From positions 4,965,059 to 5,029,058 of the forward strand of contig OZ025253.1 in NCBI GenBank assembly GCA_964019135.1: a DNA stretch of 64,000 nt. Reading direction: 5' to 3'. Numbering within the stretch: position 1 is the stretch's first letter; every line of letters starts with the position of its first letter. Below the pieces are notes generated by a model. It saw nothing but the letters and a program-made list of their open reading frames with translations. It was not told the origin of the DNA and ran no database searches. This document shows positions 31,727 to 45,001 of the stretch, piece after piece. The stretch is from Arenicola marina (Eukaryota; Annelida; Polychaeta; Arenicolidae). The translations under genes and the position numbers were made by a program.

Positions 31727-33020
31727 GACGTGCCTCCCTCCGACAGTCGTGTCAGGGTCTCCCTGAGGTAGTGGTGTCAGGGCCTCCCTGGTGTAGTGGT
31801 GTCAGGGTTATCCTGGTGTAGTGGTGTCAGGGCCTCCCTGGTGTAGTGGTGTCAGGGTCTCCCTGGTGTAGTGGTGTCAGGGCCTCCGTGGTGTAGTGGT
31901 GTTAGGGCCTCCCTGGTGTAGTGGTGTCAGGGCCTCCCTGGTGTAGTGGTGTCAGGGCCTCCCTGGTGTAGTGGTGTCAGGGTCTCCCTGGTGTAGTGGT
32001 GTCAGGGCCTCCGTGGTGTAGTGGTGTCAGGGTCTCCCTGGTGTAGTGGTGTCAGGGTTTCCCTGGTGTAGTGGTGTCAGGGCCTCCCTGGTGTAGTGGT
32101 GTCAGGGCCTCTCTGGTGTAGTGGTGTCAGGGTCTCCCTGGTGTAGTGGTGTCAGGGCTTCCGTGGTGTAGTGGTGTCAGGGCCTCCCTGGTGTAGGGGT
32201 GTCAGGGCCTCCCTGGTGTAGTGGTGTCAGGGTTTCCCTGGTGTAGTGGTGTCAGGGCCTCCCTGGTGTAGTGGTGTCAGGGCCTCCCTGGTGTAGTGGT
32301 GTCAGGGTCTCCCTGGTGTAGTGGTGTCAGGGCCTCCGTGGTGTAGTGGTGTCAGGGTCTCCCTGGTGTAGTGGTGTCAGGACCTCCCTGGTGTAGTGGT
32401 GTCAGGGCCTCCCTGGTGTAGTGGTGTCAGGGCCTCCCTGGTGTAGTGGTGTCAGAGCCTCCCTGGTGTTGTGGTGTCAGGGCCTCCCTGATGTAGTGGT
32501 GTCAGGGCCTCCCTGGTGTAGTGGTGTCAGGGCCTCCCTGCTGTAGTGGCGTCAGGTCCTCCTTGGTGTAGTGGTGTCAGGGCCTCCCTGGTGTATTGGT
32601 GTCAGGGCCTCCCTGGTGTAGGGGTGTCAGGGCCTCCCTGGTGTAGTGGTGTCAGGGCCTCCCTGGTGTAGTGGTGTCAGGGTCTCCCTGGTGTAGTGGT
32701 GTCAGGGCCTCCCTGGTGTAGTGGTGTCAGGGCCTCCCTGGTGTAGTGGTGTCAGGGCCTCCCTGGTGTAGTGGTGTCAGGGCCTCCCTGGTGTAGTGGT
32801 GTCAGGGCCTCCCTGGTGTAGTGGTGTCAGGGCCTCCCTGGTGTAGTGGTGTCAGGGTTTCCCTGGTGTAGTGGTGTCAGGGCCTCCCTGGTGTAGTAGT
32901 GTCAGGGCCTGCCTGGTGTAGTGATGTCAGGACCTCCCTGGTGTGGTGGTGTCAGGTTCTCTCTGGTGTAGTGGTGTCAGGGCCTCCCTGGTGTAGTGGT
33001 GTCAGAATCTCCCTGCTGTA
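31727..33020. repeat. 25-bp minisatellite with tRNA A-box, array 2, about 51 units
   Basis: Same unit as at 23885-25010, with its own set of variants (TCTCCCTGG, TTTCCCTGG). The two arrays share the 0.5-kb left flank but not the right flank, where unique sequence resumes at about 33022. Confidence 0.92.
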
Positions 33021-33484
33021 GTTCACTTAGTGTATGTAGGCTACGCAATTATACTTACCGCTAAGTGGAACATTTATCAATCGTTTGTCTCGTCCAAATG
33101 GAAACCAATTCAACCAGCAGGTGGATTTGCTGAATTAGGAAAGTGTCCAAAAATCAATTAAATACAATTGTTGGATTTTTTTTAAATTTAACTTGTTAGT
33201 TAAAGTTAGATAATCCAAGTGCATGCAAGTCACAAAAAGTGGTATCAATCATAAAAAAGCTTATATAGATTGTTGGATTTTAAGTCGATCAAAAGGAGCC
33301 AAACATGGAAAGGTTATTTCCTTACGTAAACTACTCGTGGTATATGATGAATACGGTCCGTGCACGGGCGCTAGTCATATAAACCCCACATAGCCCACGC
33401 AGGAGATGTGACATGCCCGTAGTGTAGTTACTGACGTCGTGGCGACATATGTAGGTTTGTGTCGTACATATTGCTACTACATGT
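33021..33484. other. Unique spacer, no feature seen
   Basis: AT-rich unique sequence between the 25-bp array and the 12-bp array. Nothing recognisable. Confidence 0.4.
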
Positions 33485-36400
33485 ACTACACATGCGGCCC
33501 CATACACGGCCCCATACCCGGCCCCATACCCGGCCCCATACCCGGCCCCATACCTGGCCCCATACCCGGCCCCATACCCGGCCCCATACCCGGCTCCATA
33601 CCTGGCCCCATACCCGGCCCCACACACGGCCCCATACACGGCCCCATACCCGGCCCCATACCCGGCCCCATACCCGGCCCCATACCCGGCCCCATACCCG
33701 ACCCCATACCATGCCCCATACCCGGCCCCATACCCGACCCCATACCCGGCCCCAAACCCGGCCCCATACCTGGCCCCATACCCGGCCCTATACCCGGCCC
33801 CATACCCGGCCCCATACCTGGCCCCATACCTGGCCCCATACCCGGCTCCATACCTGGCCCCATACCCGGCCCCATACCCGGCCCCATACCCGGCCCCATA
33901 CCCGGCCCCATACCCGGCCCCATACCCGACCCCATACCCGGCCCCAAACCCGGCCCCATACCTGGCCCCATACCCGGCCCTATACCCGGCCCCATACCCG
34001 GCCCCATACCTGGCCCCATACCTGGCCCCATACCCGACCCCATACCCGGCCCCAAACCCGGCCCCATACCTGGCCCCATACCCGGCCCTATACCCGGCCC
34101 CATACCCGGCCCCATACCTGGCCCCATACCTGGCCCCATACCCGGCCCCATACCCGGCTCCATACTCGGCGCCATACCCGGCCCCATACCCGGCCCCATA
34201 CCTGGCCCCATACCCGGCTCCATACCTGGCCCCATACCCGGCCCCATACCCGGCCCCATACCCGGCCCCATACCCGGCCCCATACTCGGCCCCATACCCG
34301 GCCCCATAACCGGCCCCATACCATGCCCCATACTCGGGCCCATACCCGGCCCCATACCCGTCCCCATACTCGGCCCCATACCCGGCCCCATAACCGGCAC
34401 CATTCCCGGCCCCATACCCAGCCCCATAGCCGGCACCATACCCGGCACCATACCCCGCCCCATACCCGCCCCCATACCCGTCCCCATACTCGGCCCCATA
34501 CCCGGCCCCATACTCGGCCCCATACCCGGCCCCATACCAGGCCCCATACTCGGCCCCATACCCGGCCCCAAACCATGCCCCATACTCGGCCCCATACCCG
34601 GCCCCATACCCGTCCCCATACTCGGCCCGATACCCGGCCCCATACCCGGCCCCATACCATGCCCCATACTCGGCCCCATACCCGGCCCCATACTCGGCCC
34701 CATACCCGGCCCCATAACCGGCCCCATACCATGCCCCATACTCGGGCCCATACCCGGCCCCATACCCGGCCCCATACCATGCCCCATACTCGTGTCCATA
34801 CTCGGGCCCATACGCGGCCCCATACTCGGCCCTATACCCGGCCCCATACCACGCCCCATACCCGGCCCCACACCCGGCCCCATACCTGGCCCCATACCCG
34901 GCCCCATACCTGGCCCCATACCTGGCCCCATACCCGGCCCCATACCCGGCTCCATACTCGGCCCCATACCCGGCCCCATACCCGGCCCCATACCTGGCCC
35001 CATACCCGGCTCCATACCTGGCCCCATACCCGGCCCCATACCATGCCCCATACCATGCCCCATACTCGGCCCCATACCCGGCCCCATACCCGTCCCATAC
35101 TCGGCCCCATACCCGGCCCCATACCCGGCCCCATACCATGCCCCATACTCGGGCCCATACCCGGCCCCATACCCGTCCCCATACTCGGCCCCATACCCGG
35201 CCCCATAGCCGGCACCATACCCGGCCCCATACCCAGCCCCATAGCCGGCACCATACCCGGCACCATACCCGGCCCCATACCCGGCCCCATACCCGTCCCC
35301 ATACTCGGCCCCATACCCGGCCCCATACTCGGCCCCATACCCGGCCCCATACCACACCCCATACCCGGCCCCATACCAGGCCCCATACTCGGCCCCATAC
35401 CCGGCCCCATACCCGGCTCCATACTCGGCCCCATACCCGGCCCCATACCCGGCCCCATACCATGCCCCATACTCGGCCCCATACCCGGCCCCATACCCGT
35501 CCCCATACTCGGCCCCATACCCGGCCCCATAACCGGCCCCATACCATGCCCCATACTCGGGCCCATACCCGGCCCCATACCCGTCCCCATACTCGGCCCC
35601 ATACCCGGCCCCATAGCCGGCACCATACCCGGCATCATACCCAGCCCCATAGCCGGCACCATACCCGGCACCATACCCGGCTCCATACCCGGCCCCATAC
35701 CCGTCCCCATACTCGGCCCCATACCCGGCCCCATACTCGGCCCCATACCCGGCCCCATACCAGGCCCCATACTCGGCCCCATACCCGGCCCCATACCATG
35801 CCCCATACTCGGCCCCATACCCGGCCCCATACCCGTCCCCATACTCGGCCCGATACCCGGCCCCATACCCGGCCCCATACCATGCCCCATACTCGGCCCC
35901 ATACCCGGCCCCATACCAGGCCCCATACTCGGCCCCATACCCGGCCCCATACCCGGCCCCATACCGGCCCCATACCCGGCCCCATACACGTTCCCACACT
36001 CGGCCTCATACCCTGCCCCATAGCCGACACAATATCGGGCCCCATACCCGGCCCCATACTCGGCCCCATATCCGGCCCCATACCCGGCCCCATACCCGGC
36101 CCCATACCCGGCCCCATACCCGTCCCCATACTCGGCCCCATACCTGGCCCCATACCCGGCCCCATACCCGGCTCCATACTCGGCCCCATACCCGGCCCCA
36201 TACCCGGCCCCATACCATGCCCCATACCCGGCACCATACCCGGCCCTATACCTAGCCCCATAGCCGGCACCATATCCGGCACCATACCTGGCCCCATACC
36301 CGGCCCCATGCCCGTGCCCATACTCGGCCCCATACCCGGCTCCATACTCGGCCCCATACCCGGCCCCGTACCACGCCCCATACCGGGCCCCATACCCGGC

Positions 36401-39400
36401 CCCATACCCGGCCCCATAGCCGGCACCATACCCGGCCCCATACCCGGCCCCATACCCGTCCCCATACTCGGCCCCATACCCGGCCCCATACTCGGCCCCA
36501 TACCCGGCCCCATACCACACCCCATACCCGGCCCCATACCAGGCCCCATACTCGGCCCCATACCCGGCCCCATACCATGCCCCATACTCGGCCCCATACC
36601 CGGCCCCATACCCGTCCCCATACTCGGCCCCATACCCGGCCCCATACCCGGCCCCATACCATGCCCCATACTCGGCCCCATACCCGGCCCCATACCAGGC
36701 CCCATACTCGGCCCCATACCCGGCCCCATACCCGGCCCCATACCGGCCCCATACCCGGCCCCATACACGTTCCCACACTCGACCCCATACCCGGTCCCAT
36801 AGCCGACACAATATCGGGCCCCATACCCGGCCCCATACCCGGCCCCATACCCGGCCCCATATCCGGCCCCATACCCGGCCCCATACCCGGCCCCATACCC
36901 GGCCCCATACCCGTCCCCATACTCGGCCCCATACCTGGCCCCATACCCGGCCCCATACACGGCTCCATACACGGCCCCATACCCGGCCCCATACCCGGCC
37001 CCATACACGGCCCCATACCCGGCACCATACCCGGCCCTATACCTAGCCCCATAGCCGGCACCATATCCGGCACCATACCTGGCCCCATACCCGGCCCCAT
37101 GCCCGTGCCCATACTCGGCCCCATACCGGGCTCCATACTCGGCCCCATACCCGGCCCCGTACCAGGCCCCATACCGGGCCCCATACCCGGCCCCATACCC
37201 GGCCCCATAGCCGGCACCATACCCGGCCCCATACCCAGCCCCATAGCCGGCACCATACCCGGCCCTATACCCGGCCCCATACCCGGCCCCATACCCGTGC
37301 CCATACTCGGGCCCATACCCGGCCCCATACTCGGCCCTATACCCGGCCCCATACCACGCCCCATACCCGGCCACAAACCCGGCCCCATACCTGGCCCCAT
37401 ACCCGGCCCCATACCTGGCCCCATACCCGGCCCCATAGCCGGCACCATACCCGGCCCCATACCCAGCCCCATAGCCGGCACCATACCCGGCCCTATACCC
37501 GGCCCCATACCCGGCCCCATACCCGTGCCCATACTCGGGCCCATACCCGGCCCCATACTCGGCCCTATACCCGGCCCCATACCACGCCCCATACCCGGCC
37601 CCAAACCCGGCCCCATACCTGGCCCCATACCCGGCCCCATACCCGGCCCCATACCCGACCCCATACCCGGCACCATACCCGGCCCCATACCCAGCCCCAT
37701 AGCCGGCCCCATACTCGGCCCCATACCCGGCCCCATACCCGGCACCATACCCGGCCCCATACCCGGCCCCATAACCGGCCCCATACCCGGCCCCATACCC
37801 GGCAACATACCCTGCCCCATAGCCGGCCCCATACTCGGCCCCATACCCGGCCCCATAGCCGGCACCATACCCGGCTCCATACCCGGCCCCATAATCGGCA
37901 CCATACCCGGCTCCATACCCGGCCCCATCGCCGGCCCCATACTCGGCCCCATACCCGGCCCCATAACCGGCACCATACCCGGCCCCATACCCAGCCCCAT
38001 AGCCGGCACCATACCCGGCCCCATACCCGGCCCCATACCCGGCCCCATAGCCGGCACCATACCCGGCCCCATACCCAGCCCCATAGCCGGCCCCATACTC
38101 GGCCCCATACCCAGCCCCATACCCGGCCCCATACCAGGCCCCATACTCGGCCCCATACCCGGCCCCATACCATGCCCCATACTCGGCCCCATACCCGGCC
38201 CCATACCCGTCCCCATACTCGGCCCCATATCCGGCCCCATACCCGGCCCCATACCATGCCCCATACTCGGCCCCATACCCGGCCCCATACCAGGCCCCAT
38301 ACTCGGCCCCATACCCGGCACCATACCCGGCCCCATACCGGCCCCATACCCGGCCCCATACACGTTCCCACACTCGGCCCCATACCCGGCCCCATAGCCG
38401 ACACCATATCGGGCCCCATACCCGGCCCTATACCCGGCCCCATACCCGGCCCCATATCCGGCCCCATACCCGGCCCCATACCCGGCCCCATACCCGGCCC
38501 CATACCCGGCCCCATACACGGCCCCATACCCGGCACCATACCCGGCCCTATACCTAGCCCCATAGCCGGCACCATATCCGGCACCATACCTGGCCCCATA
38601 CCCGGCCCCATGCTTGTGCCCATACTCGGCCCCATACCCGGCTCCATACTCGGCCCCATACCCGGCCCCGTACCACGCCCCATACCGGGCCCCATACCCG
38701 GCCCCATACCCGGCCCCATAGCCGGCACCATACCCGGCCCCATACCCAGCCCCATAGCCGGCACCATACCCGGCCCTATACCCGGCTCCATACCCGGCCC
38801 CATCCCCGTGCCCATAGTCGGGCCCACACCCGGCCCCATACTCGGCCCTATACCCGGCCCCATACCACGCCCCATACCCGGCCCCATACCCGGCCCCATA
38901 CCCGGCCTCATACCATGCCCCATACCCGTCCCCATACTCGGCCCCATACCCGGCCCAATAGCCGGCACCATACCCGGCCCCATACCCAGCCCCATAGCCC
39001 CCACCATACCCTGCCCCATACCCGGCCCCATACCCGGCCCCATACCCGGCCCCATACCCGACCCCATACCATGCCCCATACCCGGCCCCATACCCGGCCC
39101 CATACCCGGCCCCATACCCGACCCCATACCCGGCCCCAAACCCGGCCCCATACCTGGCCCCATACCCGGCCCCAAACCCGGCCCCATACCTGGCCCCATA
39201 CCCGGCACCATACCCGGCCCCATACCCAGCCCCATAGCCGGTCCCATACTCGGCCCCATACCCGGCCCCATACCCGGCACCATACCCGGCCCCAATACCC
39301 GGCCCCATAACCGGCCCCATACCCGGCCCCATACCCGGCAACATACCCTGCCCCATAGCCGGCCCCATACTCGGCCCCATACCCGGCCCCATAGCCGGCA

Positions 39401-40625
39401 CCATACCCGGCTCCATACCCGGCCCCATAATCGGCACCATACCCGGCTCCATACCCGGCCCCATACCCGGCCCCATACCCTGCCCCATAGCCGGCCCCAT
39501 ACGCGGCCCCATACCCGGCCCCATAACCGGCACCATACCCGGCCCCATACCCAGCCCCATAGCCGGCACCATACCCGGCCCCATACCCGGCCCCATACCC
39601 GGCCCCATAGCCGGCACCATACCCGGCCCCATACCCAGACCCATAGCCGGCCCCATACTCGGCCCCATACCCGGCCCCATACCCGGCACCATACCCGGCC
39701 CCATACCCGGCCCCATAACCGGCCCCATACCCGGCCACATACCCGGCAACATACCCTGCCCCATAGCCGGCCCCATACTCGGCCCCATACCCGGCCCCAT
39801 AGCCGGCCCCATACCCGGCTCCATACCCGGCCCCATAATCGGCACCATACCCGGCTCCATACCCGGCCCCATACCCGGCCCCATACCCTGCCCCATAGCC
39901 GGCCCCATACTCGGCCCCATACCCGGCCCCATAGCCGGCACCATACCCGGCCCCATACCCTGCCCCATAGCCGGCCCCATACCCGGCCCCATACCCTGCC
40001 CCATACTCGGCCCCATACCCGGCCCCATAGCCGGCACCATACCCGGCCCTATACCCAGCCCCGTAGCCGGCACCATATCCGGCACCTTACCCGGCCCCAT
40101 ACCCGGCCCCATGCCCGTGCCCATACTCGGCCCCATACCCGGCCCCATACTCGGCCCCATACCCGGCCGCGTACCACGCCCCATACCGGGCCCCATACCC
40201 GGCCCCATACCCGGCCCCATACTCGGCCCCATACCCGGCCCCATAGCCGGCACCATACCCGGCGCCATACCCAGCCCCATAGCCGGCACCATACCCGGCC
40301 CTATACCCGGCCCCATACCCGGCCCCATACCCGTGCCCATACTCGGGCCCATACCCGGCCCCATACTCGGCCCTATTCCCGGCCCCATACCACGCCCCAC
40401 ACCCGGCCCCATACCCAGCCCCATAGCCGACACCATACCCGGCCACACACCCGGCCCCATACCCGGCTCCATACCCGGCGCCATACCCGGCCCCATGCAT
40501 ATCTGTCCCCATGCCCGGCTCCATACCCGGCCCCATACCCACCCGGTCCCATGCCCGGCCCCATGCATACTCGGCCCCATACCCGGCCCCATACCCGGCC
40601 CCATACCCGGCCCCATACCCCGCCG
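33485..40625. repeat. 12-bp satellite array 1 (about 7.1 kb, about 595 units)
   Basis: The unit is CCCGGCCCCATA. All six reading frames of the unit lack stops (PGPI, PAPY, RPHT forward; YGAG, MGPG, WGRV reverse), so open frames of up to 1,454 codons occur on both strands with no meaning as genes. The minus strand repeats GGGGCCGGGTAT, so four G-runs with loops of 2-3 bases occur every two units: a G-quadruplex motif, with GGGGCC in each unit. Larger blocks recur: the sequence around CACGTTCCCACACTCGG appears at about 35986, 36765 and 38358. Confidence 0.95.
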
Positions 40626-41330
40626 CTTTTATAAGCCACACGTAGGTTACTCATCACCTTTCCTGGAGTCACTTCACACCAACAACGGCACACGGAGCGG
40701 GGTGTTTCACGTGCCATGACAATTAGATGTGACAGCAGTGGCCGCAATAGATGCAGATGCAATTGTTAACGATGATTATGCAGGATAAAGACATCCAGGT
40801 CTTGCTTTTTAACCAGTTGGGGTTTACTACCAGACATGGTTCCTCTCGACCTTGACCTTGCGATACAGTGAGCTTGCGTCACGTCTGCGCTTGCTCAAGA
40901 AGTAGACCCAGGGACCAGGGAGGGGGTGAGGGTGCGCGGGGGGGGGGGGGGCAAGGGTTATTTCCGTTCCTCGAGAATGGGCTTTTCATTTCACCGTGAA
41001 CTGGGAATGAGGAAAAAAATTCTTCGGGAACTGGAAATTGGATATTACCCGAGCGCCGTCATCAAGGATTTGTATTGATCGTTAACTGATAATTTTAATA
41101 TTTCACAAACGTGAATTGGGAAATCGCCAATTGAGGTCATGTATCCGCCACTCCCAATGTATGCGGGGAGTTCTCATTTTACTTCATCGTGAACTGGGAA
41201 CAAAGAAATTTGTTCCCCCCCCCCCCCCCCCCCCGCGTGGAAGCCCGCTTTAAGACCGCCCCTCTAATGTGACCACCCCGCCATTAAGACCACTATTTCC
41301 CAGTCCCGAATCTTTGTCCCTACTTTAACA
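40626..41330. other. Unique spacer of the segmental duplication, copy A
   Basis: Non-coding. It starts CCGCTTTTATAAGCCACACG right at the array end and includes a poly-G (about 40940) and a poly-C tract (about 41215-41234). It is repeated almost base for base at 54978-55690. Confidence 0.7.
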
Positions 41331-43495
41331 TTGGCCTGAACCCCGCTAATGCGACCACCCCGCTAATCCGGCATTAAGACCACCAAGACCAGACCCAACC
41401 AATCATATTCAATGGAATTCAACCCCGCTAATGTGACCACCTTGCTAATCCGACATTAAGACCACCAAGACCAGACCCAACCAATCATATTCAATGGAAT
41501 TCAACCCCGCTAATGTGACCACCTTGCTAATCCGACATTAAGACCACCAAGACCAGACCCAACCAATCATATTCAATGGAATTCAACCCCGCTAATGTGA
41601 CCACCTTGCTAATCCGACATTAAGACCACCAAGACCAGACCCAACCAATCATATTCAATGGAATTCAGCCCCGCTAATGTGACCACCCCGCTAATCCGAC
41701 ATTAAGACCACCAAGACCAGACCCAACCAATCATATTCAATGGAATTCAACCCCGCTAATGCGACCACCCCGCTAATCCGACATTAAGACCACCAAGACC
41801 AGACCCAACCAATCATATTCAATGGAATTCAACCCCGCTAATGTGACCACCTTGCTAATCCGACATTAAGACCACCAAGACCAGACCCAACCAATCATAT
41901 TCAATGGAATTCAGCCCCGCTAATGTGACCACCCCGCTAATCCGACATTAAGACCACCAAGACCAGACCCAACCAATCATATTCAATGGAATTCAACCCC
42001 GCTAATGTGACCACCTTGCTAATCCGACATTAAGACCACCAAGACCAGACCCAACCAATCATATTCAATGGAATTCAGCCCCGCTAATGTGACCACCCCG
42101 CTAATCCGACATTAAGACCACCAAGACCAGACCCAACCAATCATATTCAATGGAATTCAACCCCGCTAATGTGACCACCTTGCTAATCCGACATTAAGAC
42201 CACCAAGACCAGACCCAACCAATCATATTCAATGGAATTCAACCCCGCTAATGTGACCACCTTGCTAATCCGACATTAAGACCACCAAGACCAGACCCAA
42301 CCAATCATATTCAATGGAATTCAACCCCGCTAATGCGACCACCTTGCTAATCCGACATTAAGACCACCAAGACCAGACCCAACCAATCATATTCAATGGA
42401 ATTCAACCCCGCTAATGTGACCACCTTGCTAATCCGACATTAAGACCACCAAGACCAGACCCAACCAATCATATTCAATGGAATTCAACCCCGCTAATGT
42501 GACCACCTTGCTAATCCGACATTAAGACCACCAAGACCAGACCTAACCAATCATATTCAATGGAATTCAACCCCGCTAATGCGACCACCTTGCTAATCCG
42601 ACATTAAGACCACCAAGACCAGACCCAACCAATCATATTCAATGGAATTCAACCCGCTAATGCGACCACCTTGCTAATCCGACATTAGGACCACCAAGAC
42701 CAGACCCAACCAATCATATTCAATGGAATTCAACCCCGCTAATGTGACCACCTTGCTAATCCGACATTAAGACCACCAAGACCAGACCCAACCAATCATA
42801 TTCAATGGAATTCAACCCCGCTAATGTGACCACCTTGCTAATCCGACATTAAGACCACCAAGACCAGACCCAACCAATCATATTCAATGGAATTCAACCC
42901 CGCTAATGCGACCACCTTGCTAATCCGACATTAAGACCACCAAGACCAGACCCAACCAATCATATTCAATGGAATTCAACCCCGCTAATGTGACCACCTT
43001 GCTAATCCGGCATTAAGACCACCAAGACCAGACCCAACCAATCATATTCAATGGAATTCAACCCCGCTAATGCGACCACCTTGCTAATCCGACATTATGA
43101 CCACCAAGACCAGACCTAACCAATCATATTCAATGGAATTCAACCCCGCTAATGTGACCACCTTGCTAATCCGGCATTAAGACCACCAAGACCAGACCTA
43201 ACCAATCATATTCAATGGAATTCAACCCCGCTAATGCGACCACCTTGCTAATCCGACATTAGGACCACCAAGACCAGACCCAACCAATCATATTCAATGG
43301 AATTCAACCCCGCTAATGTGACCACCTTGCTAATCCGACATTAAGACCACCAAGACCAGACCTAACCAATCATATTCAATGGAATTCAACCCCGCTAATG
43401 CGACCACCTTGCTAATCCGACATTAAGACCACCAAGACCAGACTCAACCAATCATATTCAATGGAATTCAACCCCGCTAATGTGACCACCAAAGT
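41330..43495. repeat. 82-bp satellite, array A, about 26 units
   Basis: The unit contains AACCCCGCTAATGTGACCAC, CTTGCTAATCCGACATTAAG, ACCACCAAGACCAGACCCAA and CCAATCATATTCAATGGAAT. It has very low divergence between units (a few C/T and G/A positions). It is repeated in array B. Confidence 0.95.
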
Positions 43496-44420
43496 TTCGA
43501 CGATTTTGGGGTGGAAACTCGTGGACACCAATAAGTATCAAACGAACTGTTTTCCCCAATGAGTGTCCGTGTGTCACGAGCCCTGAAACAAAGAGTAACT
43601 GCTTTCTTGTGACGCGAGACGGTGAATGCACTTGTGGACATTGATGTGTACAACGACAGATGGGTATATCAGGACACAGCCGCGGGCTCCGTCTTTTTTT
43701 GTTAGTGAAATGTTTATTTTACAGATTAAAGGATACGTATTAACTTGCCGACTGATATATGTGTGTGGATCAACATTGATGGGTAGAAAGACAGTAACAC
43801 ACATCTTTATTGGATCTGTTATATCAGGGACATGGCTTTGCTAGTGACATTTTTATTTTACATCTTAAACACTAGTTGCGCTCAACAGGCATGGCAATAG
43901 TAATTAGCTTCTTGTAAACTAGCCGAGCCGTTGGGATTCATTCATTTAAACCTGATTTGATTCTGGTTTGATGCTGAAGGTGTTCACAGTTCAATACCAG
44001 AATGCGTATAAAAGAACGTCAGTGACTGTACTTGTTTTCGTACTACATAGCCGCCATCCACCCTATCACCGCCCCCCCCCCCCGATGACACTAACAGTTG
44101 TTATCAGGGAAGTTTCGTGGACATTTCGTTTCATTGTGGCCCCCGATTACCCTCACACAATATGCCACCACACGCGTGTGCTTGCCTCATGTAATTACTG
44201 CATGATAGTTGCAACGATCGATCAATGAATGTTTTATAAATCAATGGGATTAATCGGCCTAACAATAAATATGTACATTTGTGTCGGACTCCTCGACATG
44301 AAATCGTTGTCACAGATGCGCCCCAGACCGTGATGTATCATGGAAAACTCACATGTCCAATAACTTGTTGGATCAATAGCGAATAATTATTGCCGTCATT
44401 AAGTTTCTTCGTTTTAATAT
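43496..44420. other. Non-coding part of the duplication, copy A
   Basis: Unique sequence shared with 58786-59550. Weak open frames (43626-43844, 43968-44228) also exist in part in copy B but have no recognisable domain, and copy B has a 240-bp deletion through them, so I do not call genes. Confidence 0.5.
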
Positions 44421-44790
44421 TATTTTTACTAAGTAATTTATTTTGCTATTATTTTTACTGAGTAATTTATTTTACTATTATTTTTACTGAATAATTATTT
44501 GCGCTATTATTTTTACTGAGTCATTTATTTTACTATTATTTTTACTGAATAATTTATTTCGCTATTATTTTTACTGAATAATGTATTTTGCTATTATTTT
44601 CACTGAGTCATTTATTTTACCATTATTTTTACTGAATAATTTATTTCGCTATTATGTTTACTGAATAATGTATTTTGCTATTATTTTTACTGAGTAATTC
44701 ATTTTACTATTATTTTTACTGAATGATTAATTTTACTATTATGTTTATTGAATGATTTATTTTACTATTATGTTTACTGAATAATTTATA
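44420..44790. repeat. About 30-bp AT-rich repeat, copy A
   Basis: Tandem TTTACTGAATAATTTATTTT and ACTATTATTT units, about 12. A shorter version (about 8 units) is at 59550-59810 in copy B. Confidence 0.85.
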
Positions 44791-45001
44791 GGGCTAAACT
44801 TGTTCGTTACACGTCATGAACTAGCCTTGGAAAAGACCTGACGACCAGATGGTTTTGCTATTAAGTACTTCACTTTCACTTCACTTCACAGCATTCACTC
44901 CTCCTCCCACCTTCAAATGGCAATATTAACTCGTTTAGCTCCCTGTGCATGGCTAAGCCATGTCTGGTTAGGGGAATTAGAAAGGGTGTCTGGTACTGAT
45001 G

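Larger units (their letters stand above)
39300..45001. repeat. Segmental duplication, copy A
   Basis: The end of the 12-bp array, the unique spacer (40626-41330), the 82-bp satellite, the segment 43490-44420 and the AT-rich repeat are all found again at 52906-60448 in the same order and orientation, nearly identical in unique parts. Copy A has 26 satellite units, a 240-bp stretch that copy B lacks (about 43760-44000), one copy of the 36-bp unit and no LINE or SINE. Confidence 0.88.

Noticed and set aside
33331..40641. Open frames of 200-1,454 codons (GPIP, APYP, RPHT, YGAG, MGPG, WGRV repeats), similar in look to silk, elastin or collagen-like proteins
   Set aside because: The 12-bp unit has no stop in any of six frames, so long frames are forced by the repeat. 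They overlap on both strands, have no signal peptide or non-repeat domain, and end at the array edges.
43574..44313. Genes in the unique part of the duplication
   Set aside because: Frames are short, lack domains, and are broken by a deletion in copy B.
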